Source of the DNA: DASXMR01 sp036495525 | GTDB lineage: Bacteria; Actinomycetota; Actinomycetes; Streptosporangiales; Streptosporangiaceae | DNA: 64,000 nt | Direction: 5' to 3' | Assembly (NCBI GenBank): GCA_036495525.1 | Contig: DASXMR010000084.1 | Location: 11,704-75,703 of the forward strand | Part shown: positions 52,402-61,264 of the stretch, in pieces | Position numbering within the stretch: the stretch's first letter is position 1 | Layout: every line of letters starts with the position of its first letter | Notes under the pieces: generated by a model | The model's database searches: none | Seen by the model: the letters and a program-made list of their open reading frames with translations, nothing else | Told to the model about the DNA's origin: nothing | Program-made: the position numbers and the translations under genes

Positions 52402-53109
52402 GTGCAGTATCAGCTGTCGAGGGCGGTGGCAGGCCCGTTCCTGCGGGCGCTGGCCAGGCCGAAGGTGACCGGCAGTGAGCACATACCGGCCTCTGGCGGC
52501 GCGATCCTGGCCTCGAACCACCTGTCGGTGGTCGACTCGATCTTCCTGCCGCTGGTGCTGGACCGGCCCGTCACCTTCGCTGCCAAGTCGGAGTACTTCA
52601 CTGGCACCCGGCTTAGCCAGCGGCTGGCCGGCGCTTACCTGCGTTCGACGAAGCAGCTGTCGACCGACCGTACCGGTGCCCGGGCTGCCCAGGACATGCT
52701 CGAGGCAGCGCTCGGCCTGCTGGCCGGCGGCGCGCTGTTCGGCATCTACCCCGAGGGCACCAGGTCGCCCGATGGCCGGCTGTACCGCGGCCGGACCGGC
52801 ATCGGCTGGCTCGCCCTGCACTCAGGCGCGCCGGTGGTGCCCGTCGCCATGATCGGAACTGACCGGATGCTGCCGCCTGGCCGCTCGATCCCGCGGCCAG
52901 GCCAGATTGAGGTCCGGATCGGGGAGCCGATGACCTTTGCTGCCTACCGCGCCGAGCCGGCCGGCGCCAGGCAGCGGCGTGCCGTCACCGACGAGGTGAT
53001 CCAGGCCATCTGCAAGCTGTCCGGACAGGAGTACGTGCCGGTCTACGCGTCGGTGCGCAAGCAGGAGCTTGCCCGGCAGTCAGGCAAGCCGGCCGACGAC
53101 GGCGGCTGA
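52402..53109 (+). CDS. plsC: 1-acylglycerol-3-phosphate acyltransferase (PlsC-like)
   Basis: This 235-residue acyltransferase makes phosphatidic acid from lysophosphatidate. The HX4D motif is NHLSVVD, and the glycerophosphate site is IYPEGTRSPDGRLYRGRTG. It has no clear membrane helix and is of the short actinobacterial type. The GTG start has GGAGG upstream. It may also use other acceptors. Confidence 0.88.
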   Translation: MQYQLSRAVAGPFLRALARPKVTGSEHIPASGGAILASNHLSVVDSIFLPLVLDRPVTFAAKSEYFTGTRLSQRLAGAYLRSTKQLSTDRTGARAAQDMLEAALGLLAGGALFGIYPEGTRSPDGRLYRGRTGIGWLALHSGAPVVPVAMIGTDRMLPPGRSIPRPGQIEVRIGEPMTFAAYRAEPAGARQRRAVTDEVIQAICKLSGQEYVPVYASVRKQELARQSGKPADDGG

Positions 53110-53167
53110 GCCCTCGCACCACCAGGCACGCCTGATCAAGTTGCTGCGTCAGCGTCACCGGGTACGG

Positions 53168-56100
53168 TCACTCGTCGTCCGGCTGAATGGCGGGGAAGGC
53201 CTCGGTAGTCGCGCCCGGATTCCACACGTAGATCGGGCCGCTGCGCGGCTCCGCGTCATCGTCTGCACGCTGGTCGCCTGCTGGGCGCGGCGATGGTCCG
53301 GTGTGACCCGCAGCGGGCGGCGTGCGCTGACGGCCCGCAGTGCCAGCAGCGGGGTCGCTGGCGGGTCCCCAGATCGCGCTGACCGAGCCAGCAGCCGGCG
53401 GCTCGGCGTCGGGCCATGGCGAACGTGACCGGCCAGGATTCACGCCGCCGGCTGGCGAGCCGGTCCATGTTGCCTGATCAGGCGGCGTCCCTGGCGCACT
53501 GCCGGGCGGTGCTGCCGCCTGCCCGCTGACCGGCGGCAGCTCGGCGCCGGACGGTGAGGCCGCCCGTGGCCGCGCTGGCCATCCTGCGCTAGCACCCGGC
53601 CCGGTCGTGCCGCCGGGATTAGGGACAGACGGCGCGACGGGAGCTGAGCGCGCCCCCGAGGCCGGGCCGGCCGGCTGCCCGGTACCGGATGCAACTGCGG
53701 AGCCGGGGGCTGACCCGCCGCTCTCCGCAGACCCGGTGCCGGGGATGGGCGAGGTCTCGCTGGCGGCCGCGGGCTGCGTGAACGCGGCGCCCTGAGCGGA
53801 CGCGGCGTGCGCTGCTCCAGCGGGTGGTGCTGGTCCGCGGCGCAGCGGCCACCACGAGGCTGCTGCCTGCCTGGCGCCGGTACCCCAGCCGTGGCCCGCC
53901 ATGGCTTCATCGTCGGCCGCCTCGCCGGCCAGACCGCCGATCGCTGCCAGCCGGCCGACCTCGACCTGGCCAGTGGAGCCTCGCCCGTGGGCGGGGAGCC
54001 GGCCAGGGCCGACGGCCTGCCGGGTACCAGCCGACGGCAGGCCGACGCGAGGCTCACCGGTGGCATCCTGCCTGGTCTGTCCGGCCGAGGGCAGCTCGGG
54101 CCGCTGTCCACTTGCCGCCTGTCCGGTCGCGGTCCGGGCTGGCGCGGCCCGCCCGGTGGCTGCCTGACCAGCTGGCTGGCCAGCGGTACGGCCGGCCGCG
54201 GCCTGCCCCGTCGACGAGCCCCGCTGGATTGCCGCGGCAGGACCGGGCCAGGCGGGCGGGGCCATCGCGGGCTGGCCCTCCGGCTCGCTGGCCTGGCGGC
54301 CAGCCGGCTCGCTGTCAGCCACCCACGGGAAGTCGCTGTCCGGCTTGGGCGCTGGCTCCCATGGCGGGACACCGGAGGCCTTCGGCCTGCGGATCGGCAG
54401 CCGCGGGACGGGTGCGAGCGCCGGGCGCCCGCTGCCCGCCTCTGCTCCGCCGCTCGCTCTCCGGTCGCTGGCCGGGCTGAAGGGACTCTCGTCACGCACG
54501 CGGTCGGCGCCGGCGAAGGCACCAGCTGCGGGGCCGGCCGCGGGCCCAGGTCCGGACCAGAGAGCGCCCGGCCGCGCGGCACCAGCGGCTGGACCGGCGG
54601 CGCCAGGCCATGAACCGCCGGTGCCAGCACCGCCAGCGGATGCGGCCGCAGCGCCGGGCCCGCCGCTGCCGGGGCCGGGCAGGGCGCCACCTGAGACGGC
54701 GCTGCCCGCAGGTCCGGCGCCTGCCACTACGGCTGCGTTTCGCGCACCAGGCGAGCCAGCCGCGCCAGGCGGGGCTGGCTCGCGGCCGCGGATCGCCGCA
54801 GCTGCGCGACCCGGTCCAGCGGTCGGCCGGCCGCTTATACGTGCTGCTGGTGCTGCTGGTGCTGGTGCTGCGGGCGCCGAGGCGCTTTCAACGTGTCCTG
54901 CGCTGCTGGCGCTGCTGGCGCTGCTGGCGCTGGTGGTCGGTGCCCGGCCACGCTTTCGCATGCCGCGCCGGACTTGGCTGCGCTTTTCCTGGCCGCCCTG
55001 GGCCTGGCCGCCCTGGGCCTGGCCGCCCTGCGTCGGGCCGCCCTGTGGTTGGCCGGCCTGAGCTGGGGCGGTCTGTGCCGGGCCGGTCTGCGCCGGGCCA
55101 CTCTGCGCCGGGCCACTCTGCGCCGGACCGCCCCGCGCCTTACCGGTCTGTGCCGGGCCGCGCTTAGCCTGGCCGCCCTGCGCCCGGCCGCGCTTAGCCT
55201 GGCCAGCCTGTGCCTGACGCCCCTTTGCCTGGCCGCCCTTAGCCTGCCGGCCCTTCGCCTGGCCAGCCTGAGCCGGGCCGCGTTGCTTGAGCCCGCTCTT
55301 TCCCTGCCGCTGGGCCTGGCTGCGCTTTGCCTGGCCAGCCTTCGCCTGACCGCGCTGTGCCTGACCTGGCTGTGCCTGACCTGGCTGTGCCTGACCTGGC
55401 TGCGCCTGACCGGGCCGCGGGTCGGCGTGGCTGGTCTGGCTAGCGGTGACCGGCTGCTCCGCATTAGCCCAGGGCGGCCAGCTACCTGCCTTGGTCGCCG
55501 GGCCAGCCGAAGCCGTGCTGACCTCCCATGGCCCGAGTTCTGGTCCGCCTGGCCCCTGCTTGCCACCCGCCGAGGTCGGGAGCGAGCCCGTCCGGCCAGC
55601 CATACCGGCCGTCCCCTGACCCGCGGCTGGAGCGCCGGCGGCGGGTATCTCCCATGGAGCGACCGCCGCCGGGCCGCTGGCAGTTTGCCTGCTGCCAGCG
55701 CCAGCGGTGCTCGCAGCCCACGGATCAGGCCAAGAACCAGCAGGAACGCGGTCGGCTCCGGCTGATGCGGCGAGGCCGGCGCGACTGGCCGTGGCAGCTG
55801 TCGCCGGCGCCGGCAGGTAGCCGGTCGCGGAGCCGGAGCTGGCTCGGGTTCCGGCATTTGCTGGCTGAGCTGCCCGGCGGGCCTTGCCTGGTGCCCCGCC
55901 CCTGGATCCAGCCCGGCTGGCCTTCGCGCCCTGACCCGGCCCAGGCCGGCCGGCCGCCGCCGGCGCGAACGCGGCGTGCACTCGCCTGCGCCGTATCACC
56001 GAGTAGGCGACGATCAGAGCCAGCAGCAGCACCAGCAGGCCAGCGGACAGTACGGCGGTGCGCAGCACCCTTGGCGCGACCGCCCGGCCGGGCGGCGCGA

Positions 56101-57262
56101 CTCGCGGCGGGGCGGGCTGGCTGCTCGGGCGCGGCTTGGCGTGCGCGCCGGCCCTGGTCATTCCCGCCGCGAGCGTCCCTGCTTCGGCTACCGCTCCGGC
56201 CGCGCTGACGGTGCCGTGACCCGAGCCGTCGGCCATCCCTCCCGCGGGCCGGAACACGGTGCTGGTGATCAGCGCCTGCCGTACCTGAGCGGCGGTAAGC
56301 TCGGGGTACTTCGACCTGATCAGCGCCGCGATCCCGGCGACCACCGCGCTCGCTGCCGCGGTGCTGTCGACGGCGGCGTAGCCGCCGGCCGGATCGGCCG
56401 CCACGACGTTCTCGCCAGGAGCCGTGAGCGTGACGTACCGCTGGTGACTCGTGAACGGCGACTTGATGATGTCCTGGTTGAACGCGCCTGCCGAGATCAC
56501 GCCCGGATACGCAGCCGGGTAGTTGACCGCGTCGTTGCCAGCGCCGTTGTCGCCCGCCGGTGCCACCAGCACCACGCCCCTGGCCTTCGCTGCGGCGACC
56601 GCCGCCTGCTCGGCCGGGCTGCCGCCGACAGGCGGCGTGCTGGTCGTGCCGGAACCGGACCGGCTGGGCTTGGTCTCGGCCGGACCTTGCTGGGCCGGAT
56701 CGACCGGCAGGTCGATGACGGTGGCGCCCATGCTGGCCGCGTACCGGATGCCGGCCGCGATGGCGCGGGGCAGGGCCGCGACCCGCTCGGCATTGCTGAG
56801 CGAGGGATCGCCGGGACTGACGGTTACCCGCACCGACATGATCCTGGCGGCCGGCGCGATGCCGATGATGCCCTGGGAGCCGCCAGGGCCGTGACCATGG
56901 CCGGCGATCAGGCTCGCCGCGGCGGTGCCGAGTACGCCATAGAACTCATCGCCGCTGCTGAGCCCCGAGTGGGTCAAGTCGGGGCCGGTCATGACCGAGC
57001 CGGCCAGGTCGCTATCGGTCGCAGTCACGCCGTCGCTGAGCACCGCGACAGTCACGCCGGCGCCGCGCGAGACTCGCCAGGCGCGCGGCACGCCAAGTTT
57101 CGGCAGCCACCATTCCTGCTGGCGCACCGCGCCGGGGCTGGCTGACCGGCCCTGTCCGGCGGCGGGGCTGGCTGCAGCGGGCACGCTGACGACAAGCGCT
57201 GATGCGGAGGCCAGGCCGAGGGTCAGAGCGGCCGTGGCGGAGCGGGGGAGCCTCAGCGGCAC
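53168..57262 (-). CDS. Membrane-anchored subtilase-like pseudoprotease with giant repeat tail
   Basis: This 1364-residue protein has a signal peptide (1-32), an S8-like domain (about 45-365), a helix (403-424) and a low-complexity tail of about 940 residues. The layout to the helix is that of mycosins. Catalytic positions are altered: VAVLSDGV has S76 where DTGV has Asp; VLGTAAAS has L111 where GHGT has His; STAAASAVVAG has A302 where GTSMAAP has Ser. The tail, predicted cytosolic, contains GQAQPG/GQAKxG repeats (about 655-800) and Ala/Pro/Gly-rich segments. GTG 57262 follows GGAAGG and gives a proper signal peptide; the frame is open to 57475. Confidence 0.8.
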   Translation of the reverse strand: MPLRLPRSATAALTLGLASASALVVSVPAAASPAAGQGRSASPGAVRQQEWWLPKLGVPRAWRVSRGAGVTVAVLSDGVTATDSDLAGSVMTGPDLTHSGLSSGDEFYGVLGTAAASLIAGHGHGPGGSQGIIGIAPAARIMSVRVTVSPGDPSLSNAERVAALPRAIAAGIRYAASMGATVIDLPVDPAQQGPAETKPSRSGSGTTSTPPVGGSPAEQAAVAAAKARGVVLVAPAGDNGAGNDAVNYPAAYPGVISAGAFNQDIIKSPFTSHQRYVTLTAPGENVVAADPAGGYAAVDSTAAASAVVAGIAALIRSKYPELTAAQVRQALITSTVFRPAGGMADGSGHGTVSAAGAVAEAGTLAAGMTRAGAHAKPRPSSQPAPPRVAPPGRAVAPRVLRTAVLSAGLLVLLLALIVAYSVIRRRRVHAAFAPAAAGRPGPGQGAKASRAGSRGGAPGKARRAAQPANAGTRASSGSATGYLPAPATAATASRAGLAASAGADRVPAGSWPDPWAASTAGAGSRQTASGPAAVAPWEIPAAGAPAAGQGTAGMAGRTGSLPTSAGGKQGPGGPELGPWEVSTASAGPATKAGSWPPWANAEQPVTASQTSHADPRPGQAQPGQAQPGQAQPGQAQRGQAKAGQAKRSQAQRQGKSGLKQRGPAQAGQAKGRQAKGGQAKGRQAQAGQAKRGRAQGGQAKRGPAQTGKARGGPAQSGPAQSGPAQTGPAQTAPAQAGQPQGGPTQGGQAQGGQAQGGQEKRSQVRRGMRKRGRAPTTSASSASSASSAGHVESASAPAAPAPAAPAARISGRPTAGPGRAAAAIRGREPAPPGAAGSPGARNAAVVAGAGPAGSAVSGGALPGPGSGGPGAAAASAGGAGTGGSWPGAAGPAAGAARPGALWSGPGPAAGPAAGAFAGADRVRDESPFSPASDRRASGGAEAGSGRPALAPVPRLPIRRPKASGVPPWEPAPKPDSDFPWVADSEPAGRQASEPEGQPAMAPPAWPGPAAAIQRGSSTGQAAAGRTAGQPAGQAATGRAAPARTATGQAASGQRPELPSAGQTRQDATGEPRVGLPSAGTRQAVGPGRLPAHGRGSTGQVEVGRLAAIGGLAGEAADDEAMAGHGWGTGARQAAASWWPLRRGPAPPAGAAHAASAQGAAFTQPAAASETSPIPGTGSAESGGSAPGSAVASGTGQPAGPASGARSAPVAPSVPNPGGTTGPGASAGWPARPRAASPSGAELPPVSGQAAAPPGSAPGTPPDQATWTGSPAGGVNPGRSRSPWPDAEPPAAGSVSAIWGPASDPAAGTAGRQRTPPAAGHTGPSPRPAGDQRADDDAEPRSGPIYVWNPGATTEAFPAIQPDDE
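54990..55440 (-). repeat. Short tandem repeats coding GQA(Q/K)xG units
   Basis: A run of 15-base units, varied around CTGNGCCTGGCCGCC on the plus strand, encodes about 28 five-residue repeats of the type GQAQP, GQAKG or GPAQS. The clearest identical copies are GGGCCTGGCCGCCCT (around 55000-55030) and GTGCCTGACCTGGCT (around 55365-55405), each three times. The period keeps frame, which fits expansion within a coding region. Confidence 0.75.
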
Positions 57263-57407
57263 GCTGTCGCTGCCTTCCGTGACGGGTATCACAATTCTGC
57301 CACGGTGCTGCCGAGTATGTGCATGTCTGGGGGTATTCAGCGGCCAATCGGCCAGATCGAGCCGGGCCGCGGCAGCTAGCGCCGGGAATCCCGCCGCGGC
57401 GGGGCGC

Positions 57408-58226
57408 CTAGGAGGTATGCGCGAGCGACAGCCTGACGTGCGCGCCGGGCGGCAGGCCGAGCTCCTGCGCGGCATCCCCGGCGCTGACCGCGAGCGAGAT
57501 GAGCCCCGCGCTGTCGGTGAACGCGACCACCTCGCCGGGCGCCACGGCGGCGAATGTCTCCAGGTACGGCACTGTCAGCTGGCGGCGCCCGCAGCGGACC
57601 ACCACGGGCGAGCCGAAGCTGATTCCCAGCCGCCCTGCGTCGGCTGCCGGGATCGACAGCTGCACGTTGCCGAACCGGTCGACGGACATGACTTCGCCCT
57701 CGGCCTCGCCTTCTGACACCCTGCTGGTCGGTGACGGAAGGGTGACCAGGTCAGCCGGGTCGATCTGGCTGCCAGCCGACGCCAGGTCGGCTCCGCCGGC
57801 CAGATGAGCGGCGACCGGCATGAAGATGTCCCGCCCGTGGAACGTCGGCGACACCGGGCTGAGCCACAGGTCGCCGTTGGTCAGCTGGATCACGCGGCCT
57901 GGGCCGCCCTTGGCGGCTATCGCCCAGGACAGCAGGCCGTTGTCCGGGCCGATGAGGATGTCATCGCCCGCCTCGACCGCGATCCCCCGCCTGGCCGTGC
58001 CGACTCCCGGATCCACGACGGCGACGTGCACCGCCCGTGGCAGGTAGGCAACGGTCTGCGCGAGCACCGCGGCGCCCCGCCGGACGTCGCCCGGCGGCAC
58101 CAGGTGGGTGATGTCGATGAGCCGGACCTGCGGGGCGATCCGGGCGGCTACCCCGTGGCAGGCGGCGACGAAGCCGTCTTCCAGGCCGTAGTCGGTCAGG
58201 AACGTCACCCAGTCAAAGGAAGTCAC
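57408..58226 (-). CDS. SAM hydrolase / hydroxide adenosyltransferase (DUF62)
   Basis: This 272-residue enzyme splits S-adenosylmethionine to adenosine and methionine using activated water. Family blocks are VTFLTDYGLEDGFVAACHG (active Asp), VAVVDPGVGTARRG, IGPDNGLLSWA and TFHGRDIFMPVAAHL; an Arg/His set around RRG and FHG is typical of the hydroxide rather than halide enzymes. GTG 58226 is preferred; the frame runs to 58262. It is divergent from the DUF3263 gene. Confidence 0.92.
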   Translation of the reverse strand: MTSFDWVTFLTDYGLEDGFVAACHGVAARIAPQVRLIDITHLVPPGDVRRGAAVLAQTVAYLPRAVHVAVVDPGVGTARRGIAVEAGDDILIGPDNGLLSWAIAAKGGPGRVIQLTNGDLWLSPVSPTFHGRDIFMPVAAHLAGGADLASAGSQIDPADLVTLPSPTSRVSEGEAEGEVMSVDRFGNVQLSIPAADAGRLGISFGSPVVVRCGRRQLTVPYLETFAAVAPGEVVAFTDSAGLISLAVSAGDAAQELGLPPGAHVRLSLAHTS

Positions 58227-58324
58227 GAATTGTGAGCGTACGTCTCCCGAGACGCGCAGCATAGGGGGACGCCCCGCATGAAGGCTGCCTAGGATGGAGG
58301 CTCGCCGGAGGGCTGGGAGGCGAG

Positions 58325-58579
58325 GTGGCGGCGCTTTCTGAGACGGACATGCGCATCCTGGCTTTCGAGCGGAACTGGTGGCGCTACCCCGGCGCGAAGG
58401 AACGCGAGATCCTGGAGGCCCTCGGCATGCCAGTGACCCGCTACTACCAGCTGCTCAACGCGCTCATCGACCGGCCGGAGGCAGCCGAGTTCGACCCGAT
58501 CCTGGTCGCCCGGCTGCGACGGCAGCGGCTGCGGAGGCGCTCGGTGCGCTCGGCCAGGCCGGACAGGTCCGGTGGCTGA
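58325..58579 (+). CDS. DUF3263 helix-turn-helix protein
   Basis: This 84-residue protein matches DUF3263: LSETDMRILAFERNWWRYPG then KEREILEALGMPVTRYYQLLNALIDRP and a basic tail RLRRQRLRRRSVR. It looks like a small winged or HTH DNA-binding protein of unknown target. The GTG start follows GGGAGG. otsB starts 19 bases after its stop, so the two are probably co-transcribed. Confidence 0.85.
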   Translation: MAALSETDMRILAFERNWWRYPGAKEREILEALGMPVTRYYQLLNALIDRPEAAEFDPILVARLRRQRLRRRSVRSARPDRSGG

Positions 58580-58597
58580 GGCCGGCGGCTGGCGACC

Positions 58598-59446
58598 GTG
58601 ACCGGCCCGGCTCCGGCCAGCACGCCGCTGCCTCAGCCCAGCACAGCTGCCGGGCGGGCCGGGCTGGCCGCGCTGCTTGAGGCGCCGCACCGCGCGCTGC
58701 TGGCCTTCGACTTCGATGGCACCCTCGCGCCGATCGTCGACGACCCGGACGCGGCCAGGGCTCATCCCGGCGCGGCCGCGCCGCTGGGCGCACTGGCCAG
58801 GAGCGCTGGCACGCTGGCCGTGATCACCGGCCGGCCGGCCGCGGTCGCGGCCGAGTACGCCGGGTTGCTGGATGTGCCGGGCGTGATCGTGCTCGGCCAG
58901 TACGGCCGGCAGCGGTGGCAGGCGGGAACGCTGCAGACCCAGCCGCCGCCGCCCGGCCTGGCGGATGCCCGCCGCGAGCTGCCGCTGCTACTTGAGCGCT
59001 GCGGAGCGTCCGAGGGCACCAGGATCGAGGACAAGGGTGACGCGCTCGCCGTGCACACCAGGCAGGCCGCTGACCCGGCCGCCGAGCTCGACCGGCTTCG
59101 CGAGCCGCTGGCCGGGCTCGCCAGGCAGGCTGGGCTGACCGTCGAGCCGGGCCGGTTCGTGCTCGAGCTGCGCCCGGCTGGCTCAGACAAGGGCCTGGCG
59201 CTGCGCGCACTCGCGGCAGAACGAAAGGCGGGCGCGATCCTGTTCTGCGGCGACGACCTCGGCGACCTGCCTGCCTTTCAGGCGGTCGCCGAGCTGCGCG
59301 CAAGGGGCATCCCCGGCATCGCCGTGTGCAGCGGCTCAGCCGAGGTCTCAGCGCTCACCAAGGAGGCTGACCTGGTCGTTGACGGGCCTGCCGGGGTTGT
59401 CGATCTGCTGCGGGCGCTGGCCGCTGCGTTCGCGCAGGCCGGCTGA
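58598..59446 (+). CDS. otsB: Trehalose-6-phosphate phosphatase
   Basis: This 282-residue HAD phosphatase removes phosphate from trehalose-6-phosphate. Motif I is LAFDFDGTLAPIV (nucleophile Asp and acid/base Asp), motif II VITGR, Lys in SDKGLALRAL and motif IV FCGDDLGDLPAF. IEDKGDALAVHTR is the cap-domain phrase. It pairs with otsA, which lies convergently. Confidence 0.93.
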   Translation: MTGPAPASTPLPQPSTAAGRAGLAALLEAPHRALLAFDFDGTLAPIVDDPDAARAHPGAAAPLGALARSAGTLAVITGRPAAVAAEYAGLLDVPGVIVLGQYGRQRWQAGTLQTQPPPPGLADARRELPLLLERCGASEGTRIEDKGDALAVHTRQAADPAAELDRLREPLAGLARQAGLTVEPGRFVLELRPAGSDKGLALRALAAERKAGAILFCGDDLGDLPAFQAVAELRARGIPGIAVCSGSAEVSALTKEADLVVDGPAGVVDLLRALAAAFAQAG

Positions 59447-59524
59447 CTGGCACCATCGGCGCCAGGGTGCCAACGGATTCAGCGGAGGGCTGCCCTGTTG
59501 TCTCCGGCCGCCGAGCGGCTCGCG

Positions 59525-60970
59525 CTAGTCAAGCGCGGCGAGCTGGTCGGCGAACCACTGAGCCGGGGGCATCGAGCTGCTCGTCCTGGCGAGAGCAGCG
59601 CTGCGCCGGCCGCGTTCTGCATCGGTCATCATCAGCGCCTCGTGCAGCGCCTGCGCGGTGCCGGTGACGTCGTAAGGGTTGACCATCAGCGCGTCGGCTG
59701 ACAGCTCGGCGGCCGCGCCGGCCTCCCTGGACAGCACCAGGGCGCAGCCGCGGTCGGACAGGATCGGGCCCTCCTTCGCGACCAGGTTCATCCCGTCCCT
59801 GATCGGGTTGACCAGCAGCACGTCGGCCAGCCGGTAGGCAGCCAGGGACCTGGCGTAGTCGTCGTCGAGCTGCAGCATCAGCGGGTCCCAGTCATCGGTG
59901 CGGAACTCGTCGCTGACCTGGCGGGCGGTGCGCTGCACCGAGGCCGTGTACTCGCGGTACTCGGGCAGGTCGTGCCGCGACGGGTAGGCGAAGGCGACAT
60001 GGATCACCTTGCCCCGCCACTGCGGCCGGGAGGCGAGCAGCTCCCGGTAGGCCAGCAAGCCGCGGACGATGTTCTTGGACAGCTCGGTGCGGTCGATCCG
60101 GACGATCAGCCTGCGCCCGCCGGCCGCCTCGGCCAGCGCGGCGATCCTCGCCTGCACGTCCGGCTCGCTGGCCCGGCTGGTCAGCGCGGGGGCGTCCACG
60201 CCAAGGGGATGGACGCCGATGCCGGTGACGTGGCCCCGCCAGCTGACCTGCTGCCTGCCGCGGTCGACCTGCGCGCCGAGGATCTGCTCGCAGCAGTCGA
60301 GGAACGCGTCGGCCCAGCGCTGGCAAAGGAACCCGGCGTGATCCGCGCCGAGGATCCCGTCGAGCACCTCGCGGCCGACGCCGTCAGGCAGCACCCGGTA
60401 GTAGTCGGGCGGCGCCCAAGGGGTGTGCGAGAAATGCGCGATCGGCACGCCCGGCCGCAGGTCAGCTAGCAGCCGCGGGACCAGGCACAAGTGGTAGTCC
60501 TGGATGGCGGCGCGCACCGCGCCGCCGTCTGCCGCCTCGGCCAGGGCGGCGGCGAACGCCGTGTTGTAGGCGCGGTAAGCCGCCCACTCGCGGCTGAATG
60601 CGGGGCCGAAGTCCGGCCGGTTCGGCGTGTCGTACAGCATGTGGTGGACGAACCACAGGGTCGAGTTCGCTATCCCGTTGTAGGCACCGGCGAACACGGC
60701 CGGCGGGATGTCGAGCATGCGCACCGCCGAGCCGCCTGCTTCGCCGTCCAGCGTCAGCAGCCCATCCCGCGACCTCCGGGTGGCGATCCGGTCGGCGTTG
60801 CTCAGCGCTGCGCAGACCCACAACGTGTCGGTGCGCGCCGCTACCGACGACAGCCCGGAAACCACGCCGCCGCCGCCCCGCCGCGCGGACAGCCGATTGT
60901 CATCGCCAAGCGAGAAGGAAACTGGCCCCCGGTTGGACGCGATGAGTACCCGGTCCGATCCGCCGCTCAT
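59525..60970 (-). CDS. otsA: Trehalose-6-phosphate synthase
   Basis: This 481-residue GT20 enzyme joins glucose from a nucleotide sugar to glucose-6-phosphate. The N-terminal loop is VLIASNRGPV with RRGGGGVVSGL; IQDYHLCLVPRLL and the donor site IVRIDRTELSKNIVRGLLAY (Arg and Lys) are intact, as is FVAKEGP in the form LVAKEGPILSDR. Together with otsB it makes trehalose for osmotic protection. The gene runs towards otsB, with 78 bases between the stops. Confidence 0.95.
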   Translation of the reverse strand: MSGGSDRVLIASNRGPVSFSLGDDNRLSARRGGGGVVSGLSSVAARTDTLWVCAALSNADRIATRRSRDGLLTLDGEAGGSAVRMLDIPPAVFAGAYNGIANSTLWFVHHMLYDTPNRPDFGPAFSREWAAYRAYNTAFAAALAEAADGGAVRAAIQDYHLCLVPRLLADLRPGVPIAHFSHTPWAPPDYYRVLPDGVGREVLDGILGADHAGFLCQRWADAFLDCCEQILGAQVDRGRQQVSWRGHVTGIGVHPLGVDAPALTSRASEPDVQARIAALAEAAGGRRLIVRIDRTELSKNIVRGLLAYRELLASRPQWRGKVIHVAFAYPSRHDLPEYREYTASVQRTARQVSDEFRTDDWDPLMLQLDDDYARSLAAYRLADVLLVNPIRDGMNLVAKEGPILSDRGCALVLSREAGAAAELSADALMVNPYDVTGTAQALHEALMMTDAERGRRSAALARTSSSMPPAQWFADQLAALD

Positions 60971-61065
60971 CTCGAGAGCAGGCTACCGTCCGGCCGGGCA
61001 CCCGGCGCGGGTGCCCCGCCACCGTACGCGAGCCCGAACCGGATAGAGTGCTGCGCACAACTACA

Positions 61066-61250
61066 TATCGCTCATCCAGAGGGGTGGAGGGAACGGCCCT
61101 GTGAAGCCCCGGCAACCATCACGATGATGCGCGCGAGGACAGCCAAGGCCGCCGCGAGCGGCGGGCCAGTGAGTCCGCGACGGCGAGGTCATCACGTGAC
61201 AGGTGCCAACTCCGGCCCCGCGGCCAGCCGGCCGCCGGGGACAGATGAGG
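61066..61250 (+). ncRNA. SAM riboswitch (S-box type)
   Basis: Core elements of the SAM-I/SAM-IV superfamily occur in order: CAGAGGGGTGGAGGGA (from 61076), ACGGCCCTGTGAAGCCCCGG followed by CAACC, and AGGTGCCAACTCCGGCC (61201-61217). P1 pairs CTCATC (61071-61076) with GATGAG (61244-61249). The 3' P1 strand runs straight into GGAGAAAGG, the ribosome-binding site of the next gene, so SAM binding should hide that site. Whether it is SAM-I or SAM-IV depends on the peripheral helices, which I did not resolve. Confidence 0.85.
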
Positions 61251-61264
61251 AGAAAGGCCTCGCC

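Noticed and set aside
54990..55440. Repeat array considered as CRISPR
   Set aside because: The units are contiguous 15-base in-frame coding repeats without unique spacers, and no cas gene is present.
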